The notes beneath the pieces were generated by a model, which did not search any database, was not told where the DNA came from, and saw only the letters and a list, made by a program, of their open reading frames with translations. Both the position numbers and the translations under genes were made by a program. DNA of 8,882 bases from Alkalimonas sp. Its GTDB lineage: Bacteria; Pseudomonadota; Gammaproteobacteria; Enterobacterales; Alteromonadaceae. The stretch is from assembly GCA_007117525.1 (NCBI GenBank), contig SKGJ01000279.1, positions 1 to 8,882 of the forward strand. The letters are read 5' to 3'. Shown here one piece after another: positions 1 to 6,784 of this stretch; position 1 is the first letter of the stretch, and each line of letters opens with the position of its first letter.

Positions 1-2378
1 AATGGATCCTGCACCAACAGCACCATGCGGGAACGCTCATCAGCGCTTGCTTGCTGCAAACGGTTCAGGTCAAAGGCATATCGCTGCTGCAAGCGGTTGG
101 CAAGGCTGGGCTCAGACAACAGCGGCGTATCGACATAACCGACGGTGGCGGCTAAAGAGCGCTGTACCCAATTGCGACGTAAAAACCAATTGACCAGCGC
201 TGGCGCTTTCGCCAGCCAGGGCGCCGTCCGCTCGATGTTGGCCACAATGTAGTCTTTAGCCGGTCGCAGGTAGCGGCCATGGTACAACTGCAAAAAGCGG
301 GCACGAAACGAAGGCACATCGACATTGATAGGACACTGGCTGGCGCAGGCTTTGCACGCCAGACAGCCATCCATCGCTTCTTTCACCTCGTGCGAAAAGT
401 CGGCTTCCCCCTGCCTCGCGGCCCAGCTGTTCTTGAGTCGCTGCCAAAAGTTGACACCAGCCGCCCCTTGCTGCAAACGCTGCTCCGTGGCCAGGATATC
501 CACCCCCTGCACTTCGGCCAACCGCAACCATTCGCGCATCAGCCCGGCCCGTCCTTTCGGGCTGTGCCGACGATCCTTGGTGACCTTGCTGGACGGGCAC
601 ATCGGCGAGTTGGCATCAAAATTAAAGCACAAGCCATTGCCATTGCAGTTGAGGCTGCTGTCAAAACTTTCCTTCACCGCCACTGGAATCTGCCGGTCAA
701 ACCAAGCCCGTTTCGGGCCATCGACACTGACCAGGCTGTCGGGACTTTGCAGCGGCGTGCAAATTTTACCGGGATTGACTCTGTTGTTGGGATCAAAAGC
801 CCCTTTTATTTTGCGTAGCTCATTAAAAAGCGTCTCGCCGAAAAATTCCGGCCCGTATTCACTGCGGTAGCCTTTGCCATGTTCACCCCACATCAAGCCG
901 CCGTATTTGGCGGTTAGGGCCACCACCTGATCAGAGATGCTGCGCATGAGTTTTTCCTGCTCAGGATCGCACAGGTCCAAAGCCGGCCGTACATGCAAAA
1001 CACCGGCATCAACATGACCAAACATGCCATAATGCAGGCCCAGTGCATCGAGCAGCCGGCGAAATTCCAGTATAAAGTCGGCCAGTTTTTCAGGCGGAAC
1101 CGCCGTATCCTCGGCAAAGGCAATGGGCTTCTGGCTGCCTGGCGTATTGCCAAGCAAACCGACCGCTTTTTTGCGCATGGCGTAAATATGGCCAATGGCC
1201 GTGGTGTCGTAGGTCAGCTGATAGCCGATAATTCCGTGCTCGCCCTTGACCATGGCAGCATCCAGCCGCTCGGTCAAGGCGGTAATTTTCTGCTCTATAT
1301 CGGCCTGATCTTCGCTGTTGTACTCCACCATATTGAGCCCCAGCATGGTTTTGCCGGGGACATCGGTGATGAGCTCTTCCACCTGCTGCCAGATAATGTC
1401 GTTGCGTGCCAGATCCAGCACCTTACTGTCGACCGTTTCGACCGAGGTCGCTTGCGCTGCCACCAAAAATGGGGCATTGCGCAGCGCGCTTTCAAAGCTG
1501 TCGTACTTGATGTTCAGCAGGCATTTGTGGCGCGCTATCGGCGTAATCGACAGTTTGGCTTCGGTAACAAAGCCCAAAGAGCCTTCAGAGCCGGTAATAA
1601 TGCGTGACAGATCAAACTCGGTCAGATCGTCGTTGAACACATGCTCCAGATCGTAGCCGGTTAGAAAGCGGTTTAAACGGGGAAAGGTTTGCAAAATCTG
1701 CGGCCGAAAATCGCGGCAGCTGGCCAGCACCTGACGATAGATCTGACCAATGGTTCCACCCAGGCTGGCCTTTTTCTCGGCTTCCGCCACCGGCTCCTTG
1801 CTGGTTTTCAGCACAGAGCCGTCCATCAAGACCGTGGTCAGAGCCAGGGTGTGATCGCTGGTTTTACCGTAGACCAAAGAGCCCTGACCGGAGGCATCGG
1901 TGTTGATCATGCCGCCAATGGTGGCCCGGTTCGATGTGGATAAATCTGGCGCAAAAAAGAAGCCGTACGGCTTCAAAAAGGCATTAAGCTGATCTTTAAT
2001 GACGCCGCTTTGCACCCGCACCCAACGCTCTTCAACATTGATTTCCAAAATAGCGCGCAAATGGCGGGACAAATCAACCACCAGATGCTCGGTCAGGGAT
2101 TGGCCATTGGTGCCGGTGCCACCACCGCGCGGGCTGAACTTTAAATGACGAAAGCTGGAGGTTTGCGCCAGGCTGGTCAACAGCACCACATCCTCGCTGT
2201 GCTTAGGCAACAAGACAGCCTGAGGCAAGCTTTGATAGACGCTGTTATCGGTGGCAACCGCCAGCCGACTGCCATAGCTGGTTTCGATATCGCCGGCAAA
2301 GCCAGCGGTGCGCAAGGCCTGACAAAAAGCGCGGACACTGGGATCCAGTGCGGCTTCAGGAGCAAAATTTGGGATCAT
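1..2378 (-). CDS. ydiJ: D-2-hydroxyglutarate dehydrogenase, YdiJ family (FAD / Fe-S), 3' end cut by window edge
   Basis: The window encodes the first 792 residues; E. coli YdiJ has about 1018, so roughly 225 C-terminal residues lie off the left edge. The family oxidises D-2-hydroxyglutarate (a side product of SerA) to 2-oxoglutarate, passing electrons through FAD and Fe-S centres. Visible in order: the FAD-binding loop PRGGGTGTNGQ (Arg84, Gly85-87), then ATIGGMINTDASGQGSLVYG of the PCMH-type FAD domain. The FAD-oxidase C-terminal domain follows with GHVDAGVLHVRP (His455, His462), WGEHGKG (His500) and VNPGKIC. A cysteine cluster comes next (Cys578, Cys584, Cys594), then a ferredoxin-like CxxCxxCxxxCP motif (Cys672, 675, 678, 682). 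The frame is open throughout. The start ATG at 2378 gives MIPNFAPE, aligning with E. coli MIPQ; no good Shine-Dalgarno sequence precedes it. Family assignment is strong; the exact substrate is inferred from E. coli. Confidence 0.95.
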   Translation of the reverse strand, partial: MIPNFAPEAALDPSVRAFCQALRTAGFAGDIETSYGSRLAVATDNSVYQSLPQAVLLPKHSEDVVLLTSLAQTSSFRHLKFSPRGGGTGTNGQSLTEHLVVDLSRHLRAILEINVEERWVRVQSGVIKDQLNAFLKPYGFFFAPDLSTSNRATIGGMINTDASGQGSLVYGKTSDHTLALTTVLMDGSVLKTSKEPVAEAEKKASLGGTIGQIYRQVLASCRDFRPQILQTFPRLNRFLTGYDLEHVFNDDLTEFDLSRIITGSEGSLGFVTEAKLSITPIARHKCLLNIKYDSFESALRNAPFLVAAQATSVETVDSKVLDLARNDIIWQQVEELITDVPGKTMLGLNMVEYNSEDQADIEQKITALTERLDAAMVKGEHGIIGYQLTYDTTAIGHIYAMRKKAVGLLGNTPGSQKPIAFAEDTAVPPEKLADFILEFRRLLDALGLHYGMFGHVDAGVLHVRPALDLCDPEQEKLMRSISDQVVALTAKYGGLMWGEHGKGYRSEYGPEFFGETLFNELRKIKGAFDPNNRVNPGKICTPLQSPDSLVSVDGPKRAWFDRQIPVAVKESFDSSLNCNGNGLCFNFDANSPMCPSSKVTKDRRHSPKGRAGLMREWLRLAEVQGVDILATEQRLQQGAAGVNFWQRLKNSWAARQGEADFSHEVKEAMDGCLACKACASQCPINVDVPSFRARFLQLYHGRYLRPAKDYIVANIERTAPWLAKAPALVNWFLRRNWVQRSLAATVGYVDTPLLSEPSLANRLQQRYAFDLNRLQQASADERSRMVLLVQDP

Positions 2379-2407
2379 AATGCAAGCGTTATCAGTTCGG
2401 ATGGTGA

Positions 2408-2440
2408 CCCGCAGTATACCATCAACTGCGGGCTTTTATT
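2408..2440 (+). terminator. Terminator-like hairpin facing the plus strand, in the ydiJ-ribA gap
   Basis: A perfect 8-base-pair stem, CCCGCAGT / ACTGCGGG, with a 9-base loop (2408-2432) is followed on the plus strand by CTTTTATT. On the minus strand no T-run follows, so it resembles an intrinsic terminator only for rightward transcription. No plus-strand gene lies to the left, so it would stop antisense transcripts coming out of ydiJ. It could instead be an operator palindrome over the ydiJ -10. The weak T-run keeps confidence moderate. Confidence 0.4.
2413..2421 (-). promoter_or_regulatory. Possible extended -10 promoter for ydiJ
   Basis: On the minus strand the sequence reads TGG-TATACT, an extended -10 element with 5 of 6 matches to TATAAT (hexamer at 2413-2418). 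I see no convincing -35 about 17 bases upstream, which an extended -10 can tolerate. Transcription would start near 2406, giving a leader of about 28 bases before the ydiJ ATG at 2378. The element lies partly in the stem and partly in the loop of the inverted repeat at 2408-2432. Seen as a motif only; activity is inferred. Confidence 0.45.
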
Positions 2441-2442
2441 AA

Positions 2443-2463
2443 CACCCGAAAGGCTTTCGGGTG
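2443..2463 (-). terminator. Hairpin just after ribA, probable terminator
   Basis: A perfect 9-base-pair stem (CACCCGAAA / TTTCGGGTG) with a 3-base loop begins 3 bases after the ribA stop codon. On the minus strand it is followed by TTAATAAAAG, a poor U-tract, so termination may be partial or the hairpin may mainly protect the 3' end of the ribA mRNA. Leakage would let some ribA transcripts continue into ydiJ. Confidence 0.55.
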
Positions 2464-2466
2464 CTC

Positions 2467-3048
2467 TTAAGGCATATGGCCCAGTTTGGCCGCCTTAGTT
2501 GCCAGGTAGCGATGGCTGTGCGCCGTGGTTTTCACCCGGTGTTGCACCCGCTCTAACACATTGACACCGGCTTCGCGCAACGCTTTCAATTTGCGCGGGT
2601 TGTTGGTGAGCAAACGCAACTGGCCGATACCCAGCAAGCGCAGCATTTCAACCGCAATGTCGTACTCGCGCATATCTGGCAAAAAACCAAGAATTTCATT
2701 GGCTTCCACGGTATCCAGGCCTTTATCCTGCTCGGCATAGGCGCGAATTTTATTGATCAAGCCAATACCGCGTCCTTCCTGACGCAGGTACAAAATGGCT
2801 CCGCGACCCTCTTTGGCAATTTTTTGCATCGCAGCTTCCAACTGCGGTCCGCAATCGCAGCGCAGGCTGAATAGTGCATCCCCAGTCAGGCATTCGGAGT
2901 GGACCCGGGCCAACACCGGCTCGTCAGTGCTAACATCGCCCAACGTCAAAGCCACATGCTCTTTGCCATCCGGGGCTTCGAAGCCATGCAATTTAAATTC
3001 AGCAAAAGGAGTCGGTAACAAGGTAGAAGCAACCAGTTTCAGGGACAT
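2467..3048 (-). CDS. ribA: GTP cyclohydrolase II (riboflavin biosynthesis)
   Basis: This 193-residue cytoplasmic enzyme opens GTP to 2,5-diamino-6-ribosylamino-4(3H)-pyrimidinone 5'-phosphate with release of formate and pyrophosphate, the first committed step of riboflavin, FMN and FAD synthesis. The zinc ligands are present as Cys53, Cys64 and Cys66 in [18 protein letters not shown], one residue offset from E. coli Cys54/65/67. RQEGRGIGL (89-97), Tyr104 and Arg127 match the active-site region, and RLLTNNPRK (145-153) is a family signature. Length is close to E. coli RibA (196). It is stand-alone, not fused to a RibB domain. I place the start at the ATG at 3048: MSLKLV aligns with E. coli MQLKRV and a GAGAG lies 5 bases upstream. 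An in-frame TTG at 3060 would add four residues but overlaps that ribosome-binding site. I see no FMN riboswitch in the short leader. Confidence 0.97.
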   Translation of the reverse strand: MSLKLVASTLLPTPFAEFKLHGFEAPDGKEHVALTLGDVSTDEPVLARVHSECLTGDALFSLRCDCGPQLEAAMQKIAKEGRGAILYLRQEGRGIGLINKIRAYAEQDKGLDTVEANEILGFLPDMREYDIAVEMLRLLGIGQLRLLTNNPRKLKALREAGVNVLERVQHRVKTTAHSHRYLATKAAKLGHMP

Positions 3049-3053
3049 GTCAG

Positions 3054-3058
3054 CTCTC
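3054..3058 (-). promoter_or_regulatory. Ribosome-binding site supporting the ribA ATG at 3048
   Basis: On the minus strand GAGAG sits 5 bases before the ATG at 3048. It overlaps the alternative TTG codon at 3060, which therefore is unlikely to be the start. Confidence 0.6.
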
Positions 3059-3078
3059 AAGACAAAATCGAACCGCGC

Positions 3079-3085
3079 TATACTA
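3079..3085. promoter_or_regulatory. Overlapping -10 elements on both strands, possible bidirectional promoter for ribA and the ABC exporter
   Basis: The seven bases TATACTA read as TATACT on the plus strand (5 of 6 to TATAAT) and as TAGTAT on the minus strand (4 of 6). The minus-strand copy is preceded by TGC, an extended -10. They sit between divergently transcribed genes. Predicted starts near 3073 (leftward, about 25-base ribA leader) and near 3091 (rightward, about 64-base leader) are reasonable. No clear -35 box is visible on either strand. An alternative rightward -10, TAAAAT, lies at 3119-3124. Confidence 0.4.
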
Positions 3086-3154
3086 GCACAAAGTGACCCT
3101 TTTTATCCTCCACTGCGTTAAAATAGCCAGCCCAGTTGGTAAGAGAATAGCCCG

Positions 3155-5002
3155 ATGCTTGGATGGTTTGAACGCCTGACCCGCCCTTTTCCACCGCAAG
3201 AGCCGCAGCAACCGCCGAAAGGCCTGGTGGCTTTCTGCCGTCATTACACCCGGGGCATGGAAGTCTCCTTACTGGTAATGGCGCTGCTGTCGGCAGTCAC
3301 CGCCGTGCTGGAAGTGATGCTGTTTAGTTTTATGGGGCAGTTGGTGGACTTTCTGGTGGGGCAAGAGCCCGAAACTTTGTTGCAGCATGAAGGGCGCACC
3401 TTGTTGTGGATGGCAGCCGTCACTGTCATTTTACTGCCGCTGCTGGCTTTTTTGCATTCTGCGGTGGTGCATCAAACCTTATTGGGCAATTATCCAATGT
3501 CCATCCGCTGGCTATCGCACCGCTATTTGCTGCGCCAAAGCCTGAGCTTTTACCAGAATGATTTTGCCGGCCGCATTGCCACCAAGGTAATGCAAACATC
3601 TCTGGCCGTGCGTGAAACCGTAATGAAACTGCTGAATGTGATGGTCTATGTGCTGGTGTACTTTGGCGCCATGCTGTATTTCGTCGCCGCCTCCGATCCA
3701 CGACTGATGTTACCGATGCTGGTCTGGCTGGCTTGCTACATTGGTTTGCAGTTTTACTTTGTCCCACGCTTAAAAGAAGTCGCCAGCCGCCAGGCGGATG
3801 CCCGCTCCGAAATGACCGGCCGCATCGTTGACAGCTATACCAACATTGCCACCGTGAAGTTGTTTTCGCACACGCAGCGTGAAGAAAGCTACGCCAAAGA
3901 CAGCATGGCCATTTTTTTAAAGCCGGTATACCAACAAATGCGCTTGGCTACCTGGCTTAATGTCTCGGTGCAAAGCCTGAACTACCTGTTGGTATTTTGC
4001 ATTGCGGCCTTGTCAATCTGGCTGTGGAGCTTAAGTGCCATCAGTGTCGGTGCCATCGCCATTGCCGTTAGTCTGGCTTTGCGGTTAAACGGCATGGCGC
4101 AATGGATCATGTGGGAAGTCAGCAGCTTGTTTGAAAACATCGGTACGGTAGCCGATGGCGTCGCTACCCTGGCACAGCCGGCATCGGTGCAGGACAGCCC
4201 GAATGCTGCAGAATTGAACGTTGCTGCCGGCAGCATTGAATTTAAACAAGTAAGTTTTAACTACGACAAAGTCGTCGACAGCAGCAGCCGGCCAGCTGTG
4301 CTGGACCAACTGGACCTGAAGATAGCACCGGGCGAAAAAGTCGGTCTGGTTGGCCGTTCCGGTGCCGGTAAGTCCACCCTGGTCAACCTGTTGCTGCGTT
4401 TTTACGATCTGGAATCTGGCCAAATTCTCATCGACGGTCAGGATATCCGGCAGCTGCGGCAGGACAGTTTGCGGCAGCAGATCGCCATGGTAACTCAGGA
4501 TACCTCCTTGCTGCATCGTTCGGTGCGGGACAACATCAGTTATGGCAAGCCCGATGCCAGCGAACAGGAGATTCTGCGCGCGGCCGAGCAAGCCGAAGCA
4601 TTGGACTTTATTGCTGAACTGACCGATCCCAAGGGCAATGTCGGGCTGGATGCCCAGGTGGGTGAGCGCGGTGTTAAGCTATCCGGTGGCCAACGTCAGC
4701 GCATCGCCATTGCCCGGGTGCTGCTGAAAAATGCACCCATCCTGATTCTGGACGAGGCCACCTCGGCACTGGACTCCGAAGTTGAAGCCGCCATTCAGGC
4801 CAGTCTGAACAAACTTATGGATGGTAAGACCGTCATTGCCATTGCCCACCGCTTGTCCACCATTGCCGCCATGGACCGTTTGATTGTGTTGGACGCCGGC
4901 AAGATTGTTGAACAAGGCAGTCACGCCGAGTTGATTGCCAGTGGCGGCATCTATGCGCAGCTGTGGGCGCATCAAACCGGTGGTTTTATTGGGGTTGATT
5001 AG
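3155..5002 (+). CDS. ABC-type exporter, fused membrane and ATPase domains (half-transporter)
   Basis: This 615-residue inner-membrane protein has the layout of a type I ABC exporter and should work as a dimer, using ATP to move a substrate outward. A proline-rich cytoplasmic N-terminus (about 11-22) precedes hydrophobic segments at roughly 36-68, 83-105, 161-179, 184-204, 273-291 and 295-310. The ATPase domain follows: A-loop Tyr370, Walker A GRSGAGKST (400-408), Q-loop Gln448, signature LSGGQ (509-513), Walker B ILILDE (529-534), D-loop SALD (537-540) and switch His565. All catalytic residues are present, so it should be active. AAGAGA at 3140-3145, nine bases before the ATG, supports the start. 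It is transcribed alone, divergently from ribA and convergently with the symporter gene, so context gives no hint of substrate. Lipid, peptide or drug export are all possible; the sequence does not decide. Confidence 0.93.
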   Translation: MLGWFERLTRPFPPQEPQQPPKGLVAFCRHYTRGMEVSLLVMALLSAVTAVLEVMLFSFMGQLVDFLVGQEPETLLQHEGRTLLWMAAVTVILLPLLAFLHSAVVHQTLLGNYPMSIRWLSHRYLLRQSLSFYQNDFAGRIATKVMQTSLAVRETVMKLLNVMVYVLVYFGAMLYFVAASDPRLMLPMLVWLACYIGLQFYFVPRLKEVASRQADARSEMTGRIVDSYTNIATVKLFSHTQREESYAKDSMAIFLKPVYQQMRLATWLNVSVQSLNYLLVFCIAALSIWLWSLSAISVGAIAIAVSLALRLNGMAQWIMWEVSSLFENIGTVADGVATLAQPASVQDSPNAAELNVAAGSIEFKQVSFNYDKVVDSSSRPAVLDQLDLKIAPGEKVGLVGRSGAGKSTLVNLLLRFYDLESGQILIDGQDIRQLRQDSLRQQIAMVTQDTSLLHRSVRDNISYGKPDASEQEILRAAEQAEALDFIAELTDPKGNVGLDAQVGERGVKLSGGQRQRIAIARVLLKNAPILILDEATSALDSEVEAAIQASLNKLMDGKTVIAIAHRLSTIAAMDRLIVLDAGKIVEQGSHAELIASGGIYAQLWAHQTGGFIGVD

Positions 5003-5031
5003 GACCACGACCAAAAAAGCAATGGGTTATA

Positions 5032-5062
5032 AAAAAAGCCCCTGATTTGCAGGGGCTTTTTT
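5032..5062. terminator. Strong bidirectional intrinsic terminator
   Basis: A perfect stem with GC core GCCCCTG / CAGGGGC and a 5-base loop (ATTTG) is flanked by an A-run on the left and a T-run on the right, so each strand reads hairpin then U-tract. It lies 29 bases after the stop of the ABC exporter and 18 bases beyond the stop of the convergent symporter gene, and should end both transcripts. Confidence 0.95.
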
Positions 5063-5080
5063 GTGGGTCCTTGTCAGCTA

Positions 5081-6622
5081 TCAGGACTCGCTGGTTTGCG
5101 CATCCGGCTGTTCGGTTGCGCTCTTAGCGGCTTGCTGACGTTTGGCCAGTCGTTGCTCCCAGAAGGTCGCATTTTTAATACCCAGTTTGACCGGATCGAA
5201 GGTGATATCGCCACCCGCTTTTTGCTGCTGCTCGTAATCACGCAGGCACAAAATAGCCGGTTTGGCGACAAAGAAAATCGCCAGGATACCGACAATGTTG
5301 ATCCAGGCCATCAGACCGACGCCAATATCGCCAATGTCCCAGATGTAACCTGCCGCATTGACCATGCCGTAGGACACCATCGCCATAATCACAATTTTTA
5401 CCAGCACCAGAGGGATGTTGAACTTAAAGTAACGGTTCAGGTAGGCAACATTGGTTTCTGCGATGTAGTAGTACGCCAGAATGGTGGTAAAGGCGAAGAA
5501 GAACAAGGCCACACCGACAAAGCCCTGACCAAAGTTGCCGAAGACACTGAACAGCGCCATCTGGGTAAAGGCAGGCGAACCGATTTCTGTTGCTGCATCA
5601 ATGTTCTGCACAATAAAGCTGCCATCGGTCAGCTCACCGACCACATTGTATTGTTGGGTAATCAAGATCATCAAGGCGGTGGCGGTACAAACGAACAAGG
5701 TATCGACATAGACCGAAAAGGCCTGCACCAAACCTTGCTGTGCCGGGTGGTCCACCTCGGCGGCAGAGGCTGCATGGGGGCCCGTACCCTGACCGGCTTC
5801 ATTGGAGTAAATTCCCCGCTTCACACCCCAGCCGATGGCAGCGCCAAAGCCTGCCTGCGCCGTAAAGGCATCGCTGATGATCAGAGCAAAAATGCCTGGC
5901 ACCTTGTCCATGTTTAAAAACACAATGATCAAGGCCATCACAATGTAGCCCAGTGCCATAAAGGGCACCACGATTTGGGTGAAGTTGGCAATGCGCTTGA
6001 TACCACCAAAGATGATGAAAGCCAATACAATCAGAATAACCGCCAGAGCAACCAATTTATTGGTGCCGACTTCTCCAAAGCTGGTCACCACCATGTTGCC
6101 ATCGCCAAAGACCTGTGTGAAGGCGTTGCCAACCGCATTGGCCTGCACACCGGGCAAGAAAACACCGCAGGCAATGATGGCCGAAAGTGCAAACAGCACC
6201 GCCAACCATTTTTGGCCCAGACAGCGCTCAAAATAATAGGCCGGACCACCGCGGTACTGGCCATCTTCCTCTACTTTGTAGATTTGACCCAGCGTTGATT
6301 CGGCATAGGCGGTGCTGGCACCTAAAAAGGCCACCACCCACATCCAGAAAATGGCGCCCGGGCCACCAAAACCGATAGCGGCAGCGACACCGGCAATGTT
6401 ACCAACCCCGACCCGCCCCGATAACGAGACCGCCAGAGCTTGAAAGGATGAGATCCCTTTGGAGGAGGCGTTGCCACTAAAGAGCAACTTGCACATTTCT
6501 TTAAAATGGCGGACCTGAGCAAAGCGCGTCAGGACCGAGTAAAAAAGCCCGGCCCCAAGACACAAATAAATCAAGGCATCACTCCAAATGACGCCATTGA
6601 CTGAGCTGACGAAAGCTTCCAT
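5081..6622 (-). CDS. Sodium:alanine/glycine symporter, AGCS family
   Basis: This 513-residue inner-membrane secondary transporter takes up alanine and/or glycine with sodium. Hydrophobic segments run from about residue 13 to 455, followed by a charged, Gln/Lys-rich cytoplasmic tail. The AGCS signature GGPGAIFWMWVVAFLG is at 86-101, and the conserved GIYSNEAGQGTGPHAASAA is at 270-288. LSGRVGVGNIAGVA (67-80) matches the family's substrate and cation site region. I chose the ATG at 6622 because a good AGGGGA ribosome-binding site lies 5 bases upstream and MEAFVSSVNGVIWSD is a typical AGCS start. The frame stays open to 6742, but that extension is not membrane-like and runs into the inverted repeats of the intergenic region. 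Relatives are named AlsT, DagA, GlyP or CycA-like by different authors, so I give no symbol. Alanine versus glycine preference cannot be read here. The gene follows ppsA on the same strand. Confidence 0.94.
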   Translation of the reverse strand: MEAFVSSVNGVIWSDALIYLCLGAGLFYSVLTRFAQVRHFKEMCKLLFSGNASSKGISSFQALAVSLSGRVGVGNIAGVAAAIGFGGPGAIFWMWVVAFLGASTAYAESTLGQIYKVEEDGQYRGGPAYYFERCLGQKWLAVLFALSAIIACGVFLPGVQANAVGNAFTQVFGDGNMVVTSFGEVGTNKLVALAVILIVLAFIIFGGIKRIANFTQIVVPFMALGYIVMALIIVFLNMDKVPGIFALIISDAFTAQAGFGAAIGWGVKRGIYSNEAGQGTGPHAASAAEVDHPAQQGLVQAFSVYVDTLFVCTATALMILITQQYNVVGELTDGSFIVQNIDAATEIGSPAFTQMALFSVFGNFGQGFVGVALFFFAFTTILAYYYIAETNVAYLNRYFKFNIPLVLVKIVIMAMVSYGMVNAAGYIWDIGDIGVGLMAWINIVGILAIFFVAKPAILCLRDYEQQQKAGGDITFDPVKLGIKNATFWEQRLAKRQQAAKSATEQPDAQTSES

Positions 6623-6627
6623 GAGAT

Positions 6628-6633
6628 TCCCCT
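6628..6633 (-). promoter_or_regulatory. Ribosome-binding site deciding the symporter start
   Basis: AGGGGA on the minus strand lies 5 bases before the ATG at 6622. This fixes the start there rather than at upstream in-frame codons as far as 6742. Confidence 0.8.
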
Positions 6634-6643
6634 GAAAACAGTG

Positions 6644-6671
6644 ATTATTGTTATGGATCCGGCTGCACCAA
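6644..6671 (-). promoter_or_regulatory. Weak candidate promoter for the symporter gene
   Basis: On the minus strand TTGGTG (6666-6671, 3 of 6 to TTGACA) and AATAAT (6644-6649, 5 of 6 to TATAAT) are separated by 16 bases. The predicted start near 6637 would give a leader of only about 15 bases, just enough for the ribosome-binding site. A more distant promoter, or read-through from ppsA, is also possible. Confidence 0.25.
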
Positions 6672-6687
6672 AAAACCAAACAGCCGG
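6659..6687. repeat. Inverted repeat upstream of the symporter gene
   Basis: Perfect 7-base arms CCGGCTG (6659-6665) and CAGCCGG (6681-6687) surround a 15-base loop. On the minus strand the loop contains a run of six T. It could be an operator overlapping the candidate -35, or an RNA hairpin in a longer leader. It does not look like a standard terminator because the T-run is inside the loop. Confidence 0.4.
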
Positions 6688-6740
6688 GGTCGTACTGAGC
6701 CTTACTCTGCCACAGAACCGACCTTTGTACCAGTTCCATC

Positions 6741-6771
6741 AAAAGTCAGGGCGCCTAAAGCGCCCTGAAAA
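6741..6771 (-). terminator. Probable ppsA terminator
   Basis: A perfect 8-base-pair GC-rich stem, CAGGGCGC / GCGCCCTG, with a 5-base loop spans 6747-6767, 17 bases after the ppsA stop. On the minus strand it is preceded by TTTT and followed by ACTTTTG, a short T-run. On the plus strand an A-rich stretch with no T-run follows. Termination of ppsA is likely, perhaps incomplete. Confidence 0.65.
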
Positions 6772-6784
6772 CGAAGACTTAGCT

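Noticed and set aside
279..1656. Several long plus-strand open frames (up to about 204 codons) opposite ydiJ
   Set aside because: They lie antisense to a strongly recognised, uninterrupted ydiJ frame, resemble no family I know, and lack good ribosome-binding sites.
3049..3154. FMN riboswitch upstream of ribA
   Set aside because: The gap is too short for the roughly 130-base FMN aptamer plus promoter, and its conserved core segments are absent.
4085..5014. Minus-strand open frames opposite the ABC exporter ATPase domain (168 and 111 codons)
   Set aside because: They are shadows of a conserved ATPase domain and have no family resemblance.
5063..5917. Plus-strand open frame of 284 codons, rich in His, Gln, Asp and Gly
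   Set aside because: It is the reverse complement of the hydrophobic symporter gene; that composition is what antisense reading of membrane-protein codons gives. It also begins inside or beside the bidirectional terminator.
6623..6784. Glycine riboswitch upstream of the AGCS symporter gene
   Set aside because: Such genes are often under glycine riboswitches, but I do not see the conserved aptamer core, and the available leader is short for a tandem element.
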